Of a stretch of DNA of 64,000 nucleotides, positions 6,455 through 15,347 are shown piece after piece; the first letter of the stretch is position 1; every line of letters begins with the position of its first letter. Under the pieces are notes generated by a model that saw only the letters and a list, made by a program, of their open reading frames with translations, was not told the origin of the DNA and made no database searches. The stretch is from positions 1-64,000 of the forward strand of contig NZ_SSNY01000002.1 of NCBI RefSeq assembly GCF_004801285.1. Reading direction: 5' to 3'. Origin of the DNA: Ollibium composti (GTDB lineage: Bacteria; Pseudomonadota; Alphaproteobacteria; Rhizobiales; Rhizobiaceae). A program made the translations under genes and the position numbers.

Positions 6455-6958
6455 ATGGGGGCGTTAATCGATCACATCAAATCGGAATGGTCCGTCTTAA
6501 AAGGCGCGCCGATGGCCTTCATCATTGTGTTGGTCTTTGCCGTCTGTCTCGGCTTCACAGGCGGTATGATGTGGCGCGGACAAGAGGTGGCAAACGCCGA
6601 AAGCAAGGCAAGCGCTGTGGAAGCCGAGCTCCACTATTCGGATCGGCAATTGCAGGACATTAAGGAGCGCCTCAAACAAGCGCCACCGTCGTCAGTTGAT
6701 ATTATAGGCGGACAAAAAGGGCCGGACGCTCCAAAGGCGAAGCAGCTTAAAGACATATTTTCAGATAGTGGATGGCAGGTAGATACGGGCTCCCCGACGG
6801 AGGGCGACCTGCACAATCTCACTCTTCGCACCAAAGATGAAACGTCGGCATCGGCAGTTGCAGGCGCGTTGAAGAATGCGGGCGTGGATTTTAAAGCGAT
6901 AAAGGCGCCCTCTGCTACGAACACCACGGACTTTGTTCTGGGTGCGAACGGGAGTTAG
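6455..6958 (+). CDS. Membrane-anchored protein with coiled-coil linker, unknown function
   Basis: A 167-residue protein starting at ATG 6455 (a GGAG lies upstream) rather than the longer frame from 6425. After a short cytoplasmic start, residues about 20-41 (MAFIIVLVFAVCLGFTGG) span the membrane. A likely coiled coil follows (EVANAESKASAVEAEL, then DRQLQDIKERL), and then a small alpha/beta domain (LKDIFSDSGWQVDTGSP...HNLTLRTKDE...ALKNAGVDFKAI). It is transcribed divergently from the tiny peptide genes. No family is recognised. Confidence 0.6.
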   Translation: MGALIDHIKSEWSVLKGAPMAFIIVLVFAVCLGFTGGMMWRGQEVANAESKASAVEAELHYSDRQLQDIKERLKQAPPSSVDIIGGQKGPDAPKAKQLKDIFSDSGWQVDTGSPTEGDLHNLTLRTKDETSASAVAGALKNAGVDFKAIKAPSATNTTDFVLGANGS

Positions 6959-6987
6959 CTCGCGAAACGTAGTTCGGGAGGCAGCGG

Positions 6988-7467
6988 CTAAATGCGGAAA
7001 TCGGCTTCCTCGTAAAAGCCAAACGCCGTGAGCCAGCGCACGCCCATAGTGTCGCAGACATTAGGCACTTTTCGGTTCTGACGCTGCTTGGCCGGGGCCG
7101 AGATTTCCTTTGTCACGATCGTCCGGCCGGGTGCCGCGAGGCCATAAGCAACAAGGAACGGATCGCGCCCGATCTTCGCCAGTTCTGTGTCGGTCAGATC
7201 GGGTGCGTAGCCGTTCTCGACCACTTTCCGGACCAACGCGACGTCGGCGGCTTCTTCAAGGCGGAGCGCGCTCTTTACGTCTTTGTCTTTCAGCCATTCC
7301 GATACGGCGTCCCGTCCGGCCGTGATCTCGTCGGCGATCTCATTGGGGATTTTCACGATCCCGGCATTACCCTTGTCGACCAACCAGTTCCAGAACTGGG
7401 GTATGCGTTTGATAGGATAGTAGTCGGCGTTGGCTCGGATCAAGGTGTTGGCGTCAAGCAAGTACAT
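6988..7467 (-). CDS. DUF4411 family protein (PIN-like putative toxin)
   Basis: A 159-residue protein of the DUF4411 type: MYLLDANTLIRANADYYP with the first PIN acidic residue at D5, then PQFWNWL, PNEIADEI, the acidic patch DLTDTELAKIGRDPFLVAYG and a C-terminal NVCDTMGVRWLTAFGF. The family has a PIN nuclease-like fold and is regularly encoded downstream of ImmA/IrrE-type proteins. Here it starts nine bases after the ImmA/IrrE gene's stop, in the same direction. A toxin or ribonuclease activity is inferred from fold and pairing, not shown. Confidence 0.85.
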   Translation of the reverse strand: MYLLDANTLIRANADYYPIKRIPQFWNWLVDKGNAGIVKIPNEIADEITAGRDAVSEWLKDKDVKSALRLEEAADVALVRKVVENGYAPDLTDTELAKIGRDPFLVAYGLAAPGRTIVTKEISAPAKQRQNRKVPNVCDTMGVRWLTAFGFYEEADFRI

Positions 7468-7476
7468 CAGGACAGA

Positions 7477-8724
7477 TCACCGCCCCCTGGCCGGGCGTGC
7501 GCCGCCGAGCCCCGGAACGCCAGCCAGCAGTCCCTCTACGGAGCCGGGACGAACGCCGAAGACTTTGGCGGCCGTGGTATGAGTGACGGCATCCGCGCGC
7601 AGGTTCCGGCCGACAAAATTGATCAGCGCGTCGCCCAGCCGATGCCGGCGGACAACATAGAAGTTTGGGCCAGTGTCCTGGTCCTTTGCCTTTTCCTTGT
7701 CGCGCTGGCGATTCAAACGCCATTGTTCCGTGAGGATGTGGTGTGCTTCACGGTAGGCATTCGTATCCGCTTTGCCCGTCCGCCATAGCCGGTAAGCGGC
7801 CATCGTCGTGCTGACCTTCCAAACCTCTGCCAGCGCGCCGGCGAGCGTGAGCACTTCGTTTGCGGTGTGCACCGGCTGGATGTGCGTGAGGGCGTCCGTC
7901 GGCAGCAGAACTTCGCCGGCCACGTCGTTGCAGAAGCGCTCAACGCGGGCGGTGGGCGTATTCGGCGGAACGGTTGTCGGCGCACCGCTGACACCCGTGC
8001 TTCCGACGAACACATGCACTAGTTCGTGGATCAGGGTGAAGGACCAGGCAGCTTTTGCGTCCTGATCATTGATCACGATCAGGGGTGCAAGTCGATCCGC
8101 CACCGCGAAGCCACGGAAAACGGAAGGCGGGATGGCTGTACGGTAGTTGCCCAGGTCGCCCAACAGAATCACGAAAACCCCGAGTGCTTCGACGCGGCGC
8201 CGTAAGTCAGCAAATAGATCTCCGGGCTTGGAAGCGCGCTTCCTGATCCCGTTATCGTCGACCAGGCCGAGGGCGTTCCGGATGCGGTTCGCAGCAGCCG
8301 GGATGGGCACGGTGATTTCAAGAGAACCGACGAAGATGCGGGCTTCGGCGTCCTCGTCGTCCGCCATCATGTCTTGCAAGATCGCATGGCGCGCCCGCAC
8401 ATCGCGAACCAGCGCGTCCAGGCGCGCCGCCTCGTCGGGCGCAACCAGTTCGGCAGTCGTCCGGAAATCCTCTCCCCGATCGGCGCGCCGCGGCGGCTCG
8501 CTCATATAAAGGGAAAGGAGGGGGCGGTAGTAAGCGGCTGCCATTTTATTGAGCTGCGCCGGCGTGGGCGCGCGTTCGCCACGTTCGATCGCTTCCAACT
8601 TCTCGGCCGCCGTGGCTTTCTGGGTATCGGACAGACCTATCCTCTGCGCGGCGTCTTCGTAAGACAGCCCCGCTGTGGTGCGCGCCCATTCGAGGACGGC
8701 CGGATTGATGTCACTGACCAGCAT
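7477..8724 (-). CDS. XRE-type HTH plus ImmA/IrrE metallopeptidase
   Basis: A 415-residue protein. Residues about 6-60 form an XRE-type helix-turn-helix (WARTTAGLSYEDAAQRIGLS, then EAIERGERAPTPAQLNKMA). The central domain carries the zinc motif H233-E-L-V-H237, within IHELVHVFVG, and a downstream AGEVLLPTDAL that is characteristic of ImmA/IrrE. Such proteins cleave or antagonise a partner regulator. It precedes the DUF4411 gene by nine bases, a pairing typical of toxin-antitoxin-like modules. A TTGACA at 8808-8813 on this strand could be the -35 of its promoter. Confidence 0.85.
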   Translation of the reverse strand: MLVSDINPAVLEWARTTAGLSYEDAAQRIGLSDTQKATAAEKLEAIERGERAPTPAQLNKMAAAYYRPLLSLYMSEPPRRADRGEDFRTTAELVAPDEAARLDALVRDVRARHAILQDMMADDEDAEARIFVGSLEITVPIPAAANRIRNALGLVDDNGIRKRASKPGDLFADLRRRVEALGVFVILLGDLGNYRTAIPPSVFRGFAVADRLAPLIVINDQDAKAAWSFTLIHELVHVFVGSTGVSGAPTTVPPNTPTARVERFCNDVAGEVLLPTDALTHIQPVHTANEVLTLAGALAEVWKVSTTMAAYRLWRTGKADTNAYREAHHILTEQWRLNRQRDKEKAKDQDTGPNFYVVRRHRLGDALINFVGRNLRADAVTHTTAAKVFGVRPGSVEGLLAGVPGLGGARPARGR

Positions 8725-8878
8725 ATTAACCTACTTGCCGAACCCGCGTCGGTCAGAACGCATATGGGCCACGATAGTCACACTTTCGAGCAGAAGGGTG
8801 AACCCATTGTCAACAGGATCGCCAGTTCGTCACGCGGAACATCGCCAATGCGGCGCGGTAGCGCAGGCGGGGTAAATC

Positions 8879-9574
8879 CTAGCAACCGGAAAGATTGTCC
8901 CAACAGCTTGAATTCGGCATCGTCCGCCAATGACCTCTAACAAGCGTCCCGTCGGATCGCACGTAGCTGCCGACGGATGTCTGTTCAGGATTTACGCCGC
9001 CGCCAGCCGCTGCTGCCGCCCCGACGCCGAGCGCGAGAACAGCGACGATCGCCGCGGATTGTTTCCGCTCGATTTGCGCTTGACCTTCCGCTGCACCCTT
9101 GGCCGCAGCCGCAGCAAGAAGCCTTTCCATGTACTCGGGAACCTCTAGGTGCGTGCCGTCGCGTAGCGTCATTAACGGTTTGCCCTTCGCCCCAAAAGAA
9201 TTCAGGCAGTCGGAAAATTGGGCGCCCAAGTTGCGCGCGAAAGCCGGCAATTCGTAAGCTCGCCGACGTGACCCCGTAGCGCGATATTCTGCGGTTGCCA
9301 GGCTGATCCCGCGGGTAAGCCCGTTTGCGTACCCCTTATCGCATACCGGGGCGAAGGCGGCGTAAGCTTGCTGCTCCTCACGCTCTAACGCCTTGCCGCT
9401 AAGACCCCGCGCGTCTTTGAGTTCAAAGAAGGTTCCAAGTCGCGCAGACGCGAGGTCATTGAACGCAGCGGTAGTTTTGGTTACCTGTTGTTCTGTTGCA
9501 GGGGTGGCGCACGCCGCTACTGTGATTGTCGCGCATAGAAGGCCGACAGCCGCAAAACGCTCTCTGTGCATCAA
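8879..9574 (-). CDS. Putative lipoprotein with glycine/alanine segment and YVRSDG tail
   Basis: A 231-residue protein with a lipoprotein-type signal (hydrophobic stretch ending TITVAAC, lipid on C22 if so). The middle is helical and charged. Residues about 174-193 form an alanine-rich hydrophobic segment (IVAVLALGVGAAAAAGGG) that could re-enter the membrane. The tail is VGSYVRSDGTLVRGHWRT, shared in pattern with the secreted protein at 1001-1330. It is the last gene before the tRNA, with no co-transcribed neighbour. Function unknown. Confidence 0.6.
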   Translation of the reverse strand: MMHRERFAAVGLLCATITVAACATPATEQQVTKTTAAFNDLASARLGTFFELKDARGLSGKALEREEQQAYAAFAPVCDKGYANGLTRGISLATAEYRATGSRRRAYELPAFARNLGAQFSDCLNSFGAKGKPLMTLRDGTHLEVPEYMERLLAAAAAKGAAEGQAQIERKQSAAIVAVLALGVGAAAAAGGGVNPEQTSVGSYVRSDGTLVRGHWRTMPNSSCWDNLSGC

Positions 9575-9761
9575 AAGCTCCCCCGGTCTGTAGATTGGCG
9601 GAAGTCAGCCAACCGGGCAAGCTGATTTGCCGGCGTTCGACCGCCCGCGCGAAGAGGCCTGTTGACCGCCTCAAAAATAGCGCTGTGTGGGATTAAACTG
9701 TGGGATATTCGCCGAAGGAAAGGCTACCCCTTCGTAACTATCTGTATTTTCTTGATTATTG

Positions 9762-9838
<77 letters not shown>

Positions 9839-10080
9839 TCCGGAAACTGCAACCCAGTCCCGGCACGGCCGGCGAACCGGTCGGCTCCGGCTTCTTAGCG
9901 GAAGGCAGGCCGCGCTTCAATGCGGAAATGGAATGCCATCGCCGGCGCCGGTCGTGATCTGGAGATCGGCCGTCCGGGCGACGATTTGACGGCTTTGACA
10001 AGCCTGCCGCGGCCGCCGCCGGAGCAGTTTGTTAACCGGCCGCGTCTAAGCTATGCCGCAACACTTCAATCGGCCTGCCA

Positions 10081-11355
10081 ATGGCGCACTTTGCTCTCGA
10101 CGATGAGTGCCGGTTGCCGGAGCCGACAATGTCCGACACCTCCCATCCCGGATTGGACGACTGCGGTGCCGGCAAGGCACCCGGCTCCAACGCGCCGGGC
10201 GTCGTCGTGCTCGGCGGCGCGCACGGCACGCTGGCGCTGGCGCGCAGCCTCGGCGGCAGGGGCATAAGGATACATCTCGTTTCCAACGACACGCCGTTGC
10301 CAGGCTGGTCGCGCCGTGTCGACGGCAGCAGCGAGTGGGGCGGACCGGATTCCGGCGGCGCCGCGGATTTCCTGCTCGACCTCGCCGCCACGCAAAATTT
10401 GCGCGGCGCGCTGCTGGTACCCGGCGGCGATGCCGAAGTGCGCTTCGTCTCGCAATCGATCGCCGCGCTGTCCGGCGCCTTCCAGGTCGTGCTGCCGCCG
10501 TGGGAGCGGCTCAAATGGGCATGCGAGAAACCTTTGCTCTATCGCCGTGCGGAGGAACTCGGCCTCGACGTCCCGAAAACCTACCGCTTCACCTCGCTCG
10601 ACGAGGCCGCCGGTGCCGACATCCACTTTCCGGTGGTGCTGAAGCCCAACATGGGCGGCGGCGACAACCGCTTCGCGCGCGCCAAGGTGGTACGCGCCGA
10701 CGATCACGACGCCTTCGTCTCGGCATACAGGGACGCCGTCGGCCAGGTCGGCCTCGACAACGTCGTCGTCCAGCAGCTCATTCCCGGCGGCGGCGAAAGC
10801 CAGTTCTCCTACGCCGCGCTGTGGTGGCAGGGGCGGCCGCTGGCCGAGTTCACGGCGCGCCGCGCCCGGCAATATCCGGTCGACTTCGGCTACACCTCCA
10901 CCTTCGTCCAGGTGGCCGAGGCGCCCGAGGTGGAGGCAGTTGCCCGGCGGCTGCTCACCTCGATCGGCTATCACGGCCTGGTCGAGATCGAGTTCAAGCG
11001 CGACGGCCGCGACGGCACGTTCAAGCTTCTCGACGTCAACCCGCGGCCATGGTCCTGGTTCGGCCTGGCCGCCGCCGCCGGCATCGATCTCGGCGCCATG
11101 CTGTGGCAGAGCGCCAACGGCCTGCCGGTGGAGCAAGCGCGGGTGCGTACCGGCACTGCCTGGATGTATCTGGCGCGCGATATGGTGTCGGCTGCCACGC
11201 TGGTCGGCCGCGGCACGCTGAAGCCGATGGACTATCTGCGCTCCTTCGGCGCCGTGCGCGCCTGGGCGACATTTGCCGCAAGCGACCCCATGCCCGGGCT
11301 GATCGACCTGCCGCTCACCGGCTGGCGCGTGCTGACGCGCCGCATCCTGCGCTGA
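10081..11355 (+). CDS. ATP-grasp family protein (carboxylate-amine ligase-like)
   Basis: A 424-residue protein (or 408 from ATG at 10129, the better candidate for the true start). A pre-ATP-grasp domain with VVVLGGAHGTLALARSLG is followed by ATP-grasp features: FPVVLKPNMGGGDNRFARAK (phosphate loop and adenine lysine), VVVQQLIPGGGESQFSYAAL, and the metal-binding EIEFKRD...LLDVNPRPWSWFG. ATP-grasp enzymes join a carboxylate to an amine or thiol through an acyl phosphate. It is followed after 19 bases by a NodB-type deacetylase, suggesting a surface glycan or glycopeptide pathway. The substrate cannot be read from the sequence. Confidence 0.85.
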   Translation: MAHFALDDECRLPEPTMSDTSHPGLDDCGAGKAPGSNAPGVVVLGGAHGTLALARSLGGRGIRIHLVSNDTPLPGWSRRVDGSSEWGGPDSGGAADFLLDLAATQNLRGALLVPGGDAEVRFVSQSIAALSGAFQVVLPPWERLKWACEKPLLYRRAEELGLDVPKTYRFTSLDEAAGADIHFPVVLKPNMGGGDNRFARAKVVRADDHDAFVSAYRDAVGQVGLDNVVVQQLIPGGGESQFSYAALWWQGRPLAEFTARRARQYPVDFGYTSTFVQVAEAPEVEAVARRLLTSIGYHGLVEIEFKRDGRDGTFKLLDVNPRPWSWFGLAAAAGIDLGAMLWQSANGLPVEQARVRTGTAWMYLARDMVSAATLVGRGTLKPMDYLRSFGAVRAWATFAASDPMPGLIDLPLTGWRVLTRRILR

Positions 11356-11374
11356 CCGGCGAAAGGCTTGCCGC

Positions 11375-12415
11375 ATGAGCGCCGCGAAACGCCTCCTCAA
11401 GCGCGCCGCCATCCGGTGGGGGCTGGAGGTCGTCGCGCTGAGCCGCGGCTGGCGTTTGTGGCCGGCGGCCGGCGGGCGTGGCGTCGTCTTCACCTTGCAC
11501 CATGTGCGGCCGACCGCGCCCAAGGCGCACGATCCCAACGCCCTGCTTTCGGTGACGCCGGAGTTCCTCGACCTTGCTATCCGCGCCGCACTGGAATGCG
11601 GCCTGACGCCGGTGGCGCTGGAAGACCTGCCGGTCTTGCTCGCCGATCCGGCGGACCGGCGCCGCTTCGTCTGCTTCACACTCGACGACGGCTATCGCGA
11701 CAATGCCGACCATGCCGCACCGGTGTTCCGCCGCCATGGCGTGCCCTACACGATCTTCATCACCAAGGGCTTCGTCGAGCGCACCCGCTCGCTGTGGTGG
11801 GAGACGGCGGAGGCATTGACCGAAGCCGCCGACCGGCTGGAGTTCGATTTCGGCGGCGGTGTCGAGACGTTGCCGATGGCGACGCCGGCTGAGAAGCAGG
11901 TCGCTTTCGATCGTGTCGGCGATTTCATCCAGAGTGGCGACGAAGATATCGCCGTCGCCCGGCTCGACGAGGCGGCAAGGGCGCATGGCATCGACCCGCT
12001 CGGCATCACGGACCGGTTGCTGATGGATGACGCCGAACTGGCGGCTTTGGCCGCTGCGGATCCGCTTGCCCGTTTCGGCGCGCATACGCTCACCCATGTC
12101 GCGCTGCGCCGCGTCGACGAGATGCGGCTGCGGGCCGAGATCGAAAGTTCGGTCGATGCCGTCGCGGCCTATGTCGGGCGCCGGCCAACGGCCTTCGCCT
12201 ATCCCTATGGTTTCCCGGCGGCGGTCGGCGCGCGCGAATTCCGCGCGGCTGCGAATGCCGGCCTTGCCATCGCCGTGACGACGCAGCCCGGCGTGCTCGG
12301 CTCATGGAGCGTGCAGCAGGCTACGGCGGTGGGGCGCGTCTCGCTCAACGGTCTTTATCAGGAAAAGCGCTATGTGAAGGCGCTTCTCTCGGGTATTCCC
12401 TTTCGGTTCATGTAG
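11375..12415 (+). CDS. Polysaccharide deacetylase (NodB/CE4 type)
   Basis: A 346-residue protein with CE4 signatures: TLHHVRP at the start of the domain, FTLDDGYRDNADHAAP (the catalytic/metal DD pair), GAHTLTHVALRR (metal histidines) and AYPYGFPAAVG. These enzymes remove N- or O-acetyl groups from glycans. There is no signal peptide, but the N-terminus is basic and partly hydrophobic. It probably shares a transcript with the ATP-grasp gene. Its stop is four bases from the stop of the convergent acyltransferase, and no clear terminator lies between them. Confidence 0.88.
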   Translation: MSAAKRLLKRAAIRWGLEVVALSRGWRLWPAAGGRGVVFTLHHVRPTAPKAHDPNALLSVTPEFLDLAIRAALECGLTPVALEDLPVLLADPADRRRFVCFTLDDGYRDNADHAAPVFRRHGVPYTIFITKGFVERTRSLWWETAEALTEAADRLEFDFGGGVETLPMATPAEKQVAFDRVGDFIQSGDEDIAVARLDEAARAHGIDPLGITDRLLMDDAELAALAAADPLARFGAHTLTHVALRRVDEMRLRAEIESSVDAVAAYVGRRPTAFAYPYGFPAAVGAREFRAAANAGLAIAVTTQPGVLGSWSVQQATAVGRVSLNGLYQEKRYVKALLSGIPFRFM

Positions 12416-12419
12416 GACC

Positions 12420-13496
12420 TCAGGCCGGCCGCCGGCGCGCCGCCACCGGCAGCTTCAGCCGACGCGACATGGCGACGATGGCACGGCGCGCCGGCGGCTC
12501 GACCAGCGTGGCGATCAGCCAGGCGGCGAACAAAAGGGCCGCGATCAGCAGGCCGACGACCAGCCAGCGGTTGCCCGGCGTGGCGAAGCGGGTGAACACG
12601 GCATAGCCGATGTGCTGGTGCAGCAGGTAGAGCGGATAGGTCAGCGCGCCAAGGCCGTAGGCCAGCGCAGGGCGGATCGGCAGCGCCGGCAAAAGCGCCG
12701 CGAGCGTGACGGCGCCTGTCGCCACGATGCCGGTAAGGCCGACGCCCCAGAAAGCGCGATGAACGCCGTATTGCTCGACCATGCGCGGCTCGACCACATA
12801 GGTCGAGGCCATCGCCCACAGGAGCGCCAGCGCCAGAAGGCCCGCCGCCTTCCCGTCGAAACGCTGGCGGGCATGGAAGAGGATGAGGCCGAAGGCGAAG
12901 AAGCCGGAATATTCGGTGATGAACAGTTTCGTCACCGCGCCGGAATGGAGAAAGAATTCGTTGCCGGCCGAAATCGCCAGCCAGACGAGCACGGCGATGC
13001 GCCAGCCGTTGCGGAACCAGCCGGCGGCGAGCAGCAGGAACACCCAGCCGTAGAAGATGATCTCGTAGGCGATGGTCCAGTAGGCACCGTCCATGAAGGG
13101 TTGGCCAGCCAGCCGCGAGATCATGATGAACTGCGCCAGCCATTGTGGCAGCGTCGGGTCCGGGATGCCGGGCACCGGCCATGCAAGCAGCACCAGCGCC
13201 GTCACGGTGGCTGAGACGACGAAGGTCGGCCACAGCCGCGCGAAACGCCCGACGGCGAAATCGAAGGCCGAACGGTCCTGCGCCGACAGTGCGATGACGT
13301 AGCCGGAGATGACGAAGAAGACCATCAGGCCGGTGTCGAACCATATCGCCACCGGCGCGAGTTCCGGAAAGCCGACGCCGCCGCCCTCGCCGGAAATCGC
13401 CATGCGGAAACCGTAGTGGAAGGCAAGCACGGTGAGCGCCGAGACGAGCCGCAGGAGGTCGAGGTTGTAAAGGCGCGGTGCGGTGGTGCGTTGCAT
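12420..13496 (-). CDS. Acyltransferase 3 family membrane protein (OafA/YrhL type)
   Basis: A 358-residue protein starting at ATG 13496 (MQRTTAPRLYNLDLLRLVSA). About ten membrane segments are evident, with the family motif LDLLRLVSALTVLAFHYGFR containing the catalytic His, then FFVISGYVIALS and RFARLWPTFVV. These proteins move acyl groups, often acetyl or succinyl, onto exported polysaccharide or lipid. Next to the deacetylase and ATP-grasp genes this suggests decoration of a surface glycan. It ends in a basic tail. A longer frame upstream (to 13553) begins with unlikely arginine-rich sequence. Confidence 0.85.
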   Translation of the reverse strand: MQRTTAPRLYNLDLLRLVSALTVLAFHYGFRMAISGEGGGVGFPELAPVAIWFDTGLMVFFVISGYVIALSAQDRSAFDFAVGRFARLWPTFVVSATVTALVLLAWPVPGIPDPTLPQWLAQFIMISRLAGQPFMDGAYWTIAYEIIFYGWVFLLLAAGWFRNGWRIAVLVWLAISAGNEFFLHSGAVTKLFITEYSGFFAFGLILFHARQRFDGKAAGLLALALLWAMASTYVVEPRMVEQYGVHRAFWGVGLTGIVATGAVTLAALLPALPIRPALAYGLGALTYPLYLLHQHIGYAVFTRFATPGNRWLVVGLLIAALLFAAWLIATLVEPPARRAIVAMSRRLKLPVAARRRPA

Positions 13497-13665
13497 GGAC
13501 GGCGCTCGCTCGGGCTGCACATGCCGGCGAGGCCGGCAGGCTCGCTTGAGCAAACACCGATCCGCTTAAGATTCCTTGAGCGGCGGCGCGAAACTTGTCG
13601 GCACTATGGTGCTTCTTCCCGCAAGCCCGGATGGAAAACCGGGGCCCGCTTTTGCCGAAATTGCC

Positions 13666-13953
13666 CTAGGCGCCTTCGACCAGCACGATCTCGCCGTCGG
13701 CAACTTGCTGGCGGATGGCGGCGGCGCGCTGGTACTCCGGCGAATGGTAGCAGTCGTGCGCCACCTTCAGCGATTCGAACTCGATGATGACGTTGCGGCC
13801 GCGGCCGGGACCTTCCGCCTTCTCGTGCTCACCGCCGCGCGCGAGGAATTTGGCACCGTATTTGTCGAAGGCGATCTTGGAGGCGGCGACATAGTCCTTG
13901 TAGCGCTCCGCGTCGCGCACATCGACGCGGGCGATCCAGTATCCCTTCGGCAT
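13666..13953 (-). CDS. DUF1330 family protein
   Basis: A 95-residue protein with the DUF1330 pattern: MPKGYWIARVDVRDAERYKD, YVAASKIAFDKYGAKFLARG, NVIIEFESLKVAHDCYHSPE and closing EIVLVEGA. The fold is a dimeric alpha/beta barrel of the ABM type; no reaction is known for the family. A GAGAAAGAG-like Shine-Dalgarno precedes the ATG. It follows pyrF by 32 bases on the same strand, an order I recognise from Mesorhizobium and relatives. Confidence 0.88.
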   Translation of the reverse strand: MPKGYWIARVDVRDAERYKDYVAASKIAFDKYGAKFLARGGEHEKAEGPGRGRNVIIEFESLKVAHDCYHSPEYQRAAAIRQQVADGEIVLVEGA

Positions 13954-13985
13954 TCTCTTTCTCCTGCTGGTCGGCGCCCACCCGT

Positions 13986-14687
13986 TCAGGCCGAACGCAT
14001 CTCGGTGAGAATAGCGTGCGCCGCCGCCCGCCTGTCAACCGCGCCGACGATCGGCCGTCCGACGACGAGGTGGCTGGAGCCGTTGCGGATCGCCTGTGCG
14101 GGGGTCACCACGCGCCGCTGGTCGCCGTGCGCGGCACCGGCCGGGCGGATGCCGGGCGTCACCACGGCCATGTCGGGTCCGACGATGCGGCGCACCGCCG
14201 CCGCCTCCTCGGCCGAGCAGACGATGCCGCCCATGCCGGCCGCCAGCGCCTGTTCGGCGCGGCGCAGCACCAGCGTGTGCGGATCGTATTCGTAGCCTGC
14301 GTCGATGACGTCGCGCTCGTCCATGGAGGTGAGCACGGTGACGGCAAGCAGCGTCAGCCCGCTGCCCTTGGCCGCCTCGACCGCCGCCTTCATCGCCTTG
14401 GGATAGGCATGGATGGTCAGCATCGTCATGCCCATCCTGACGATGTTCTCGACGCCTTTCGCCACCGTGTTGTCGATGTCGAGCAGCTTCATGTCGAGGA
14501 AGACCTTCTTGTCGTCGTCGCTCGCCAGTTCGCGGGCGAAATCGAGCCCGCCGGCAAAGGCGAGCTGATAGCCGATCTTGTAGAAGGAGACGGCGTCGCC
14601 GAGGTCGCGCACCACTGTCTCGGCCTCCTTGACCGAGGGCACGTCGAGCCCGACGATCAGGCGCTCGCGCATGGTGTCCGTATTCAT
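13986..14687 (-). CDS. pyrF: Orotidine 5'-phosphate decarboxylase
   Basis: A 233-residue enzyme that decarboxylates OMP to UMP, the last step of de novo pyrimidine synthesis. Visible signatures are LIVGLDVPS at the start, the catalytic [14 protein letters not shown] (Asp-Lys-Asp cluster), VTPGIRPAG and the phosphate-binding VVGRPI. ATG at 14687 overlaps the stop of the FMN reductase gene (ATGA), so the two are coupled. Length and motifs are normal. The longer frame upstream is not protein-like. Confidence 0.95.
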   Translation of the reverse strand: MNTDTMRERLIVGLDVPSVKEAETVVRDLGDAVSFYKIGYQLAFAGGLDFARELASDDDKKVFLDMKLLDIDNTVAKGVENIVRMGMTMLTIHAYPKAMKAAVEAAKGSGLTLLAVTVLTSMDERDVIDAGYEYDPHTLVLRRAEQALAAGMGGIVCSAEEAAAVRRIVGPDMAVVTPGIRPAGAAHGDQRRVVTPAQAIRNGSSHLVVGRPIVGAVDRRAAAHAILTEMRSA

Positions 14688-15280
14688 GCCCCGATCCTCA
14701 TCGAGGCTTGGCGCGCGGCTTGCGTCAGCGTGTGGCATAGGACCTCCATCGATTTCTGCAGTCGTCCGTCGCGGAAATTGCCGGCCTCGTCGAAGGCCGA
14801 CGCGCCTTCCGGCACCGAGCATTCCGGCGACACCACCTCCATCTGGCAGCGTACCAGCACCGCGCGCAGGTGGTTCGCGGCGCGGATGCCGGCGAAATGG
14901 CCGGCGGAGGATGAGCACAGGCCCGCCGGTTTGCCTGCCAGCGGCCGCAGCACCCTGCCGTTGTCGTGGCGCGCCCGGCTCACCCAGTCGATCGTGTTTT
15001 TCAGCAGCGGCGGAATGGAGCCGTTGTATTCGGGCGAGGCGATCAGCACGGCGTCATGGGCGGCGATCTGGCGGGCGAGCTTCATGGCGTTGTCGGGAAT
15101 GCCGTTCTCTTTCTCCAGGTCCTCGTCCATGATCGGCAGCGGGTAGTCGGCCAGCGACAGACGGGTGACTTCCGCGCCTTCCAATGCCAGCGCCTTCTGC
15201 GCCACGTCGGCGGTCCTGCCGCTGAACGCGCCGGTGCGGATCGAGCCGGCGAAGACGAGGATTTTGGGGATGACGGGCAC
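14684..15280 (-). CDS. NAD(P)H-dependent FMN reductase
   Basis: A 198-residue flavodoxin-fold protein starting at GTG 15280 ([20 protein letters not shown], with the FMN phosphate loop GSIRTGAFS). [18 protein letters not shown] is the hallmark of this NADPH-dependent FMN/quinone/azo reductase family. An upstream ATG at 15313 adds eleven residues that look non-native. Its stop overlaps the pyrF start. The gene is cytoplasmic; its physiological acceptor is unknown. Confidence 0.88.
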   Translation of the reverse strand: MPVIPKILVFAGSIRTGAFSGRTADVAQKALALEGAEVTRLSLADYPLPIMDEDLEKENGIPDNAMKLARQIAAHDAVLIASPEYNGSIPPLLKNTIDWVSRARHDNGRVLRPLAGKPAGLCSSSAGHFAGIRAANHLRAVLVRCQMEVVSPECSVPEGASAFDEAGNFRDGRLQKSMEVLCHTLTQAARQASMRIGA

Positions 15281-15347
15281 GGCGGCTCCTCGGTTGCAGC
15301 CTCTATAGGCCAAGCCGCCGTCAAATCAAGCCGGTGCGGAGGCCGTC

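Noticed and set aside
9839..10080. Gap between the tRNA and the ATP-grasp gene
   Set aside because: Checked for small genes, repeats and attachment-site copies; only short arginine-rich frames seen, and no copy of the tRNA 3' end.
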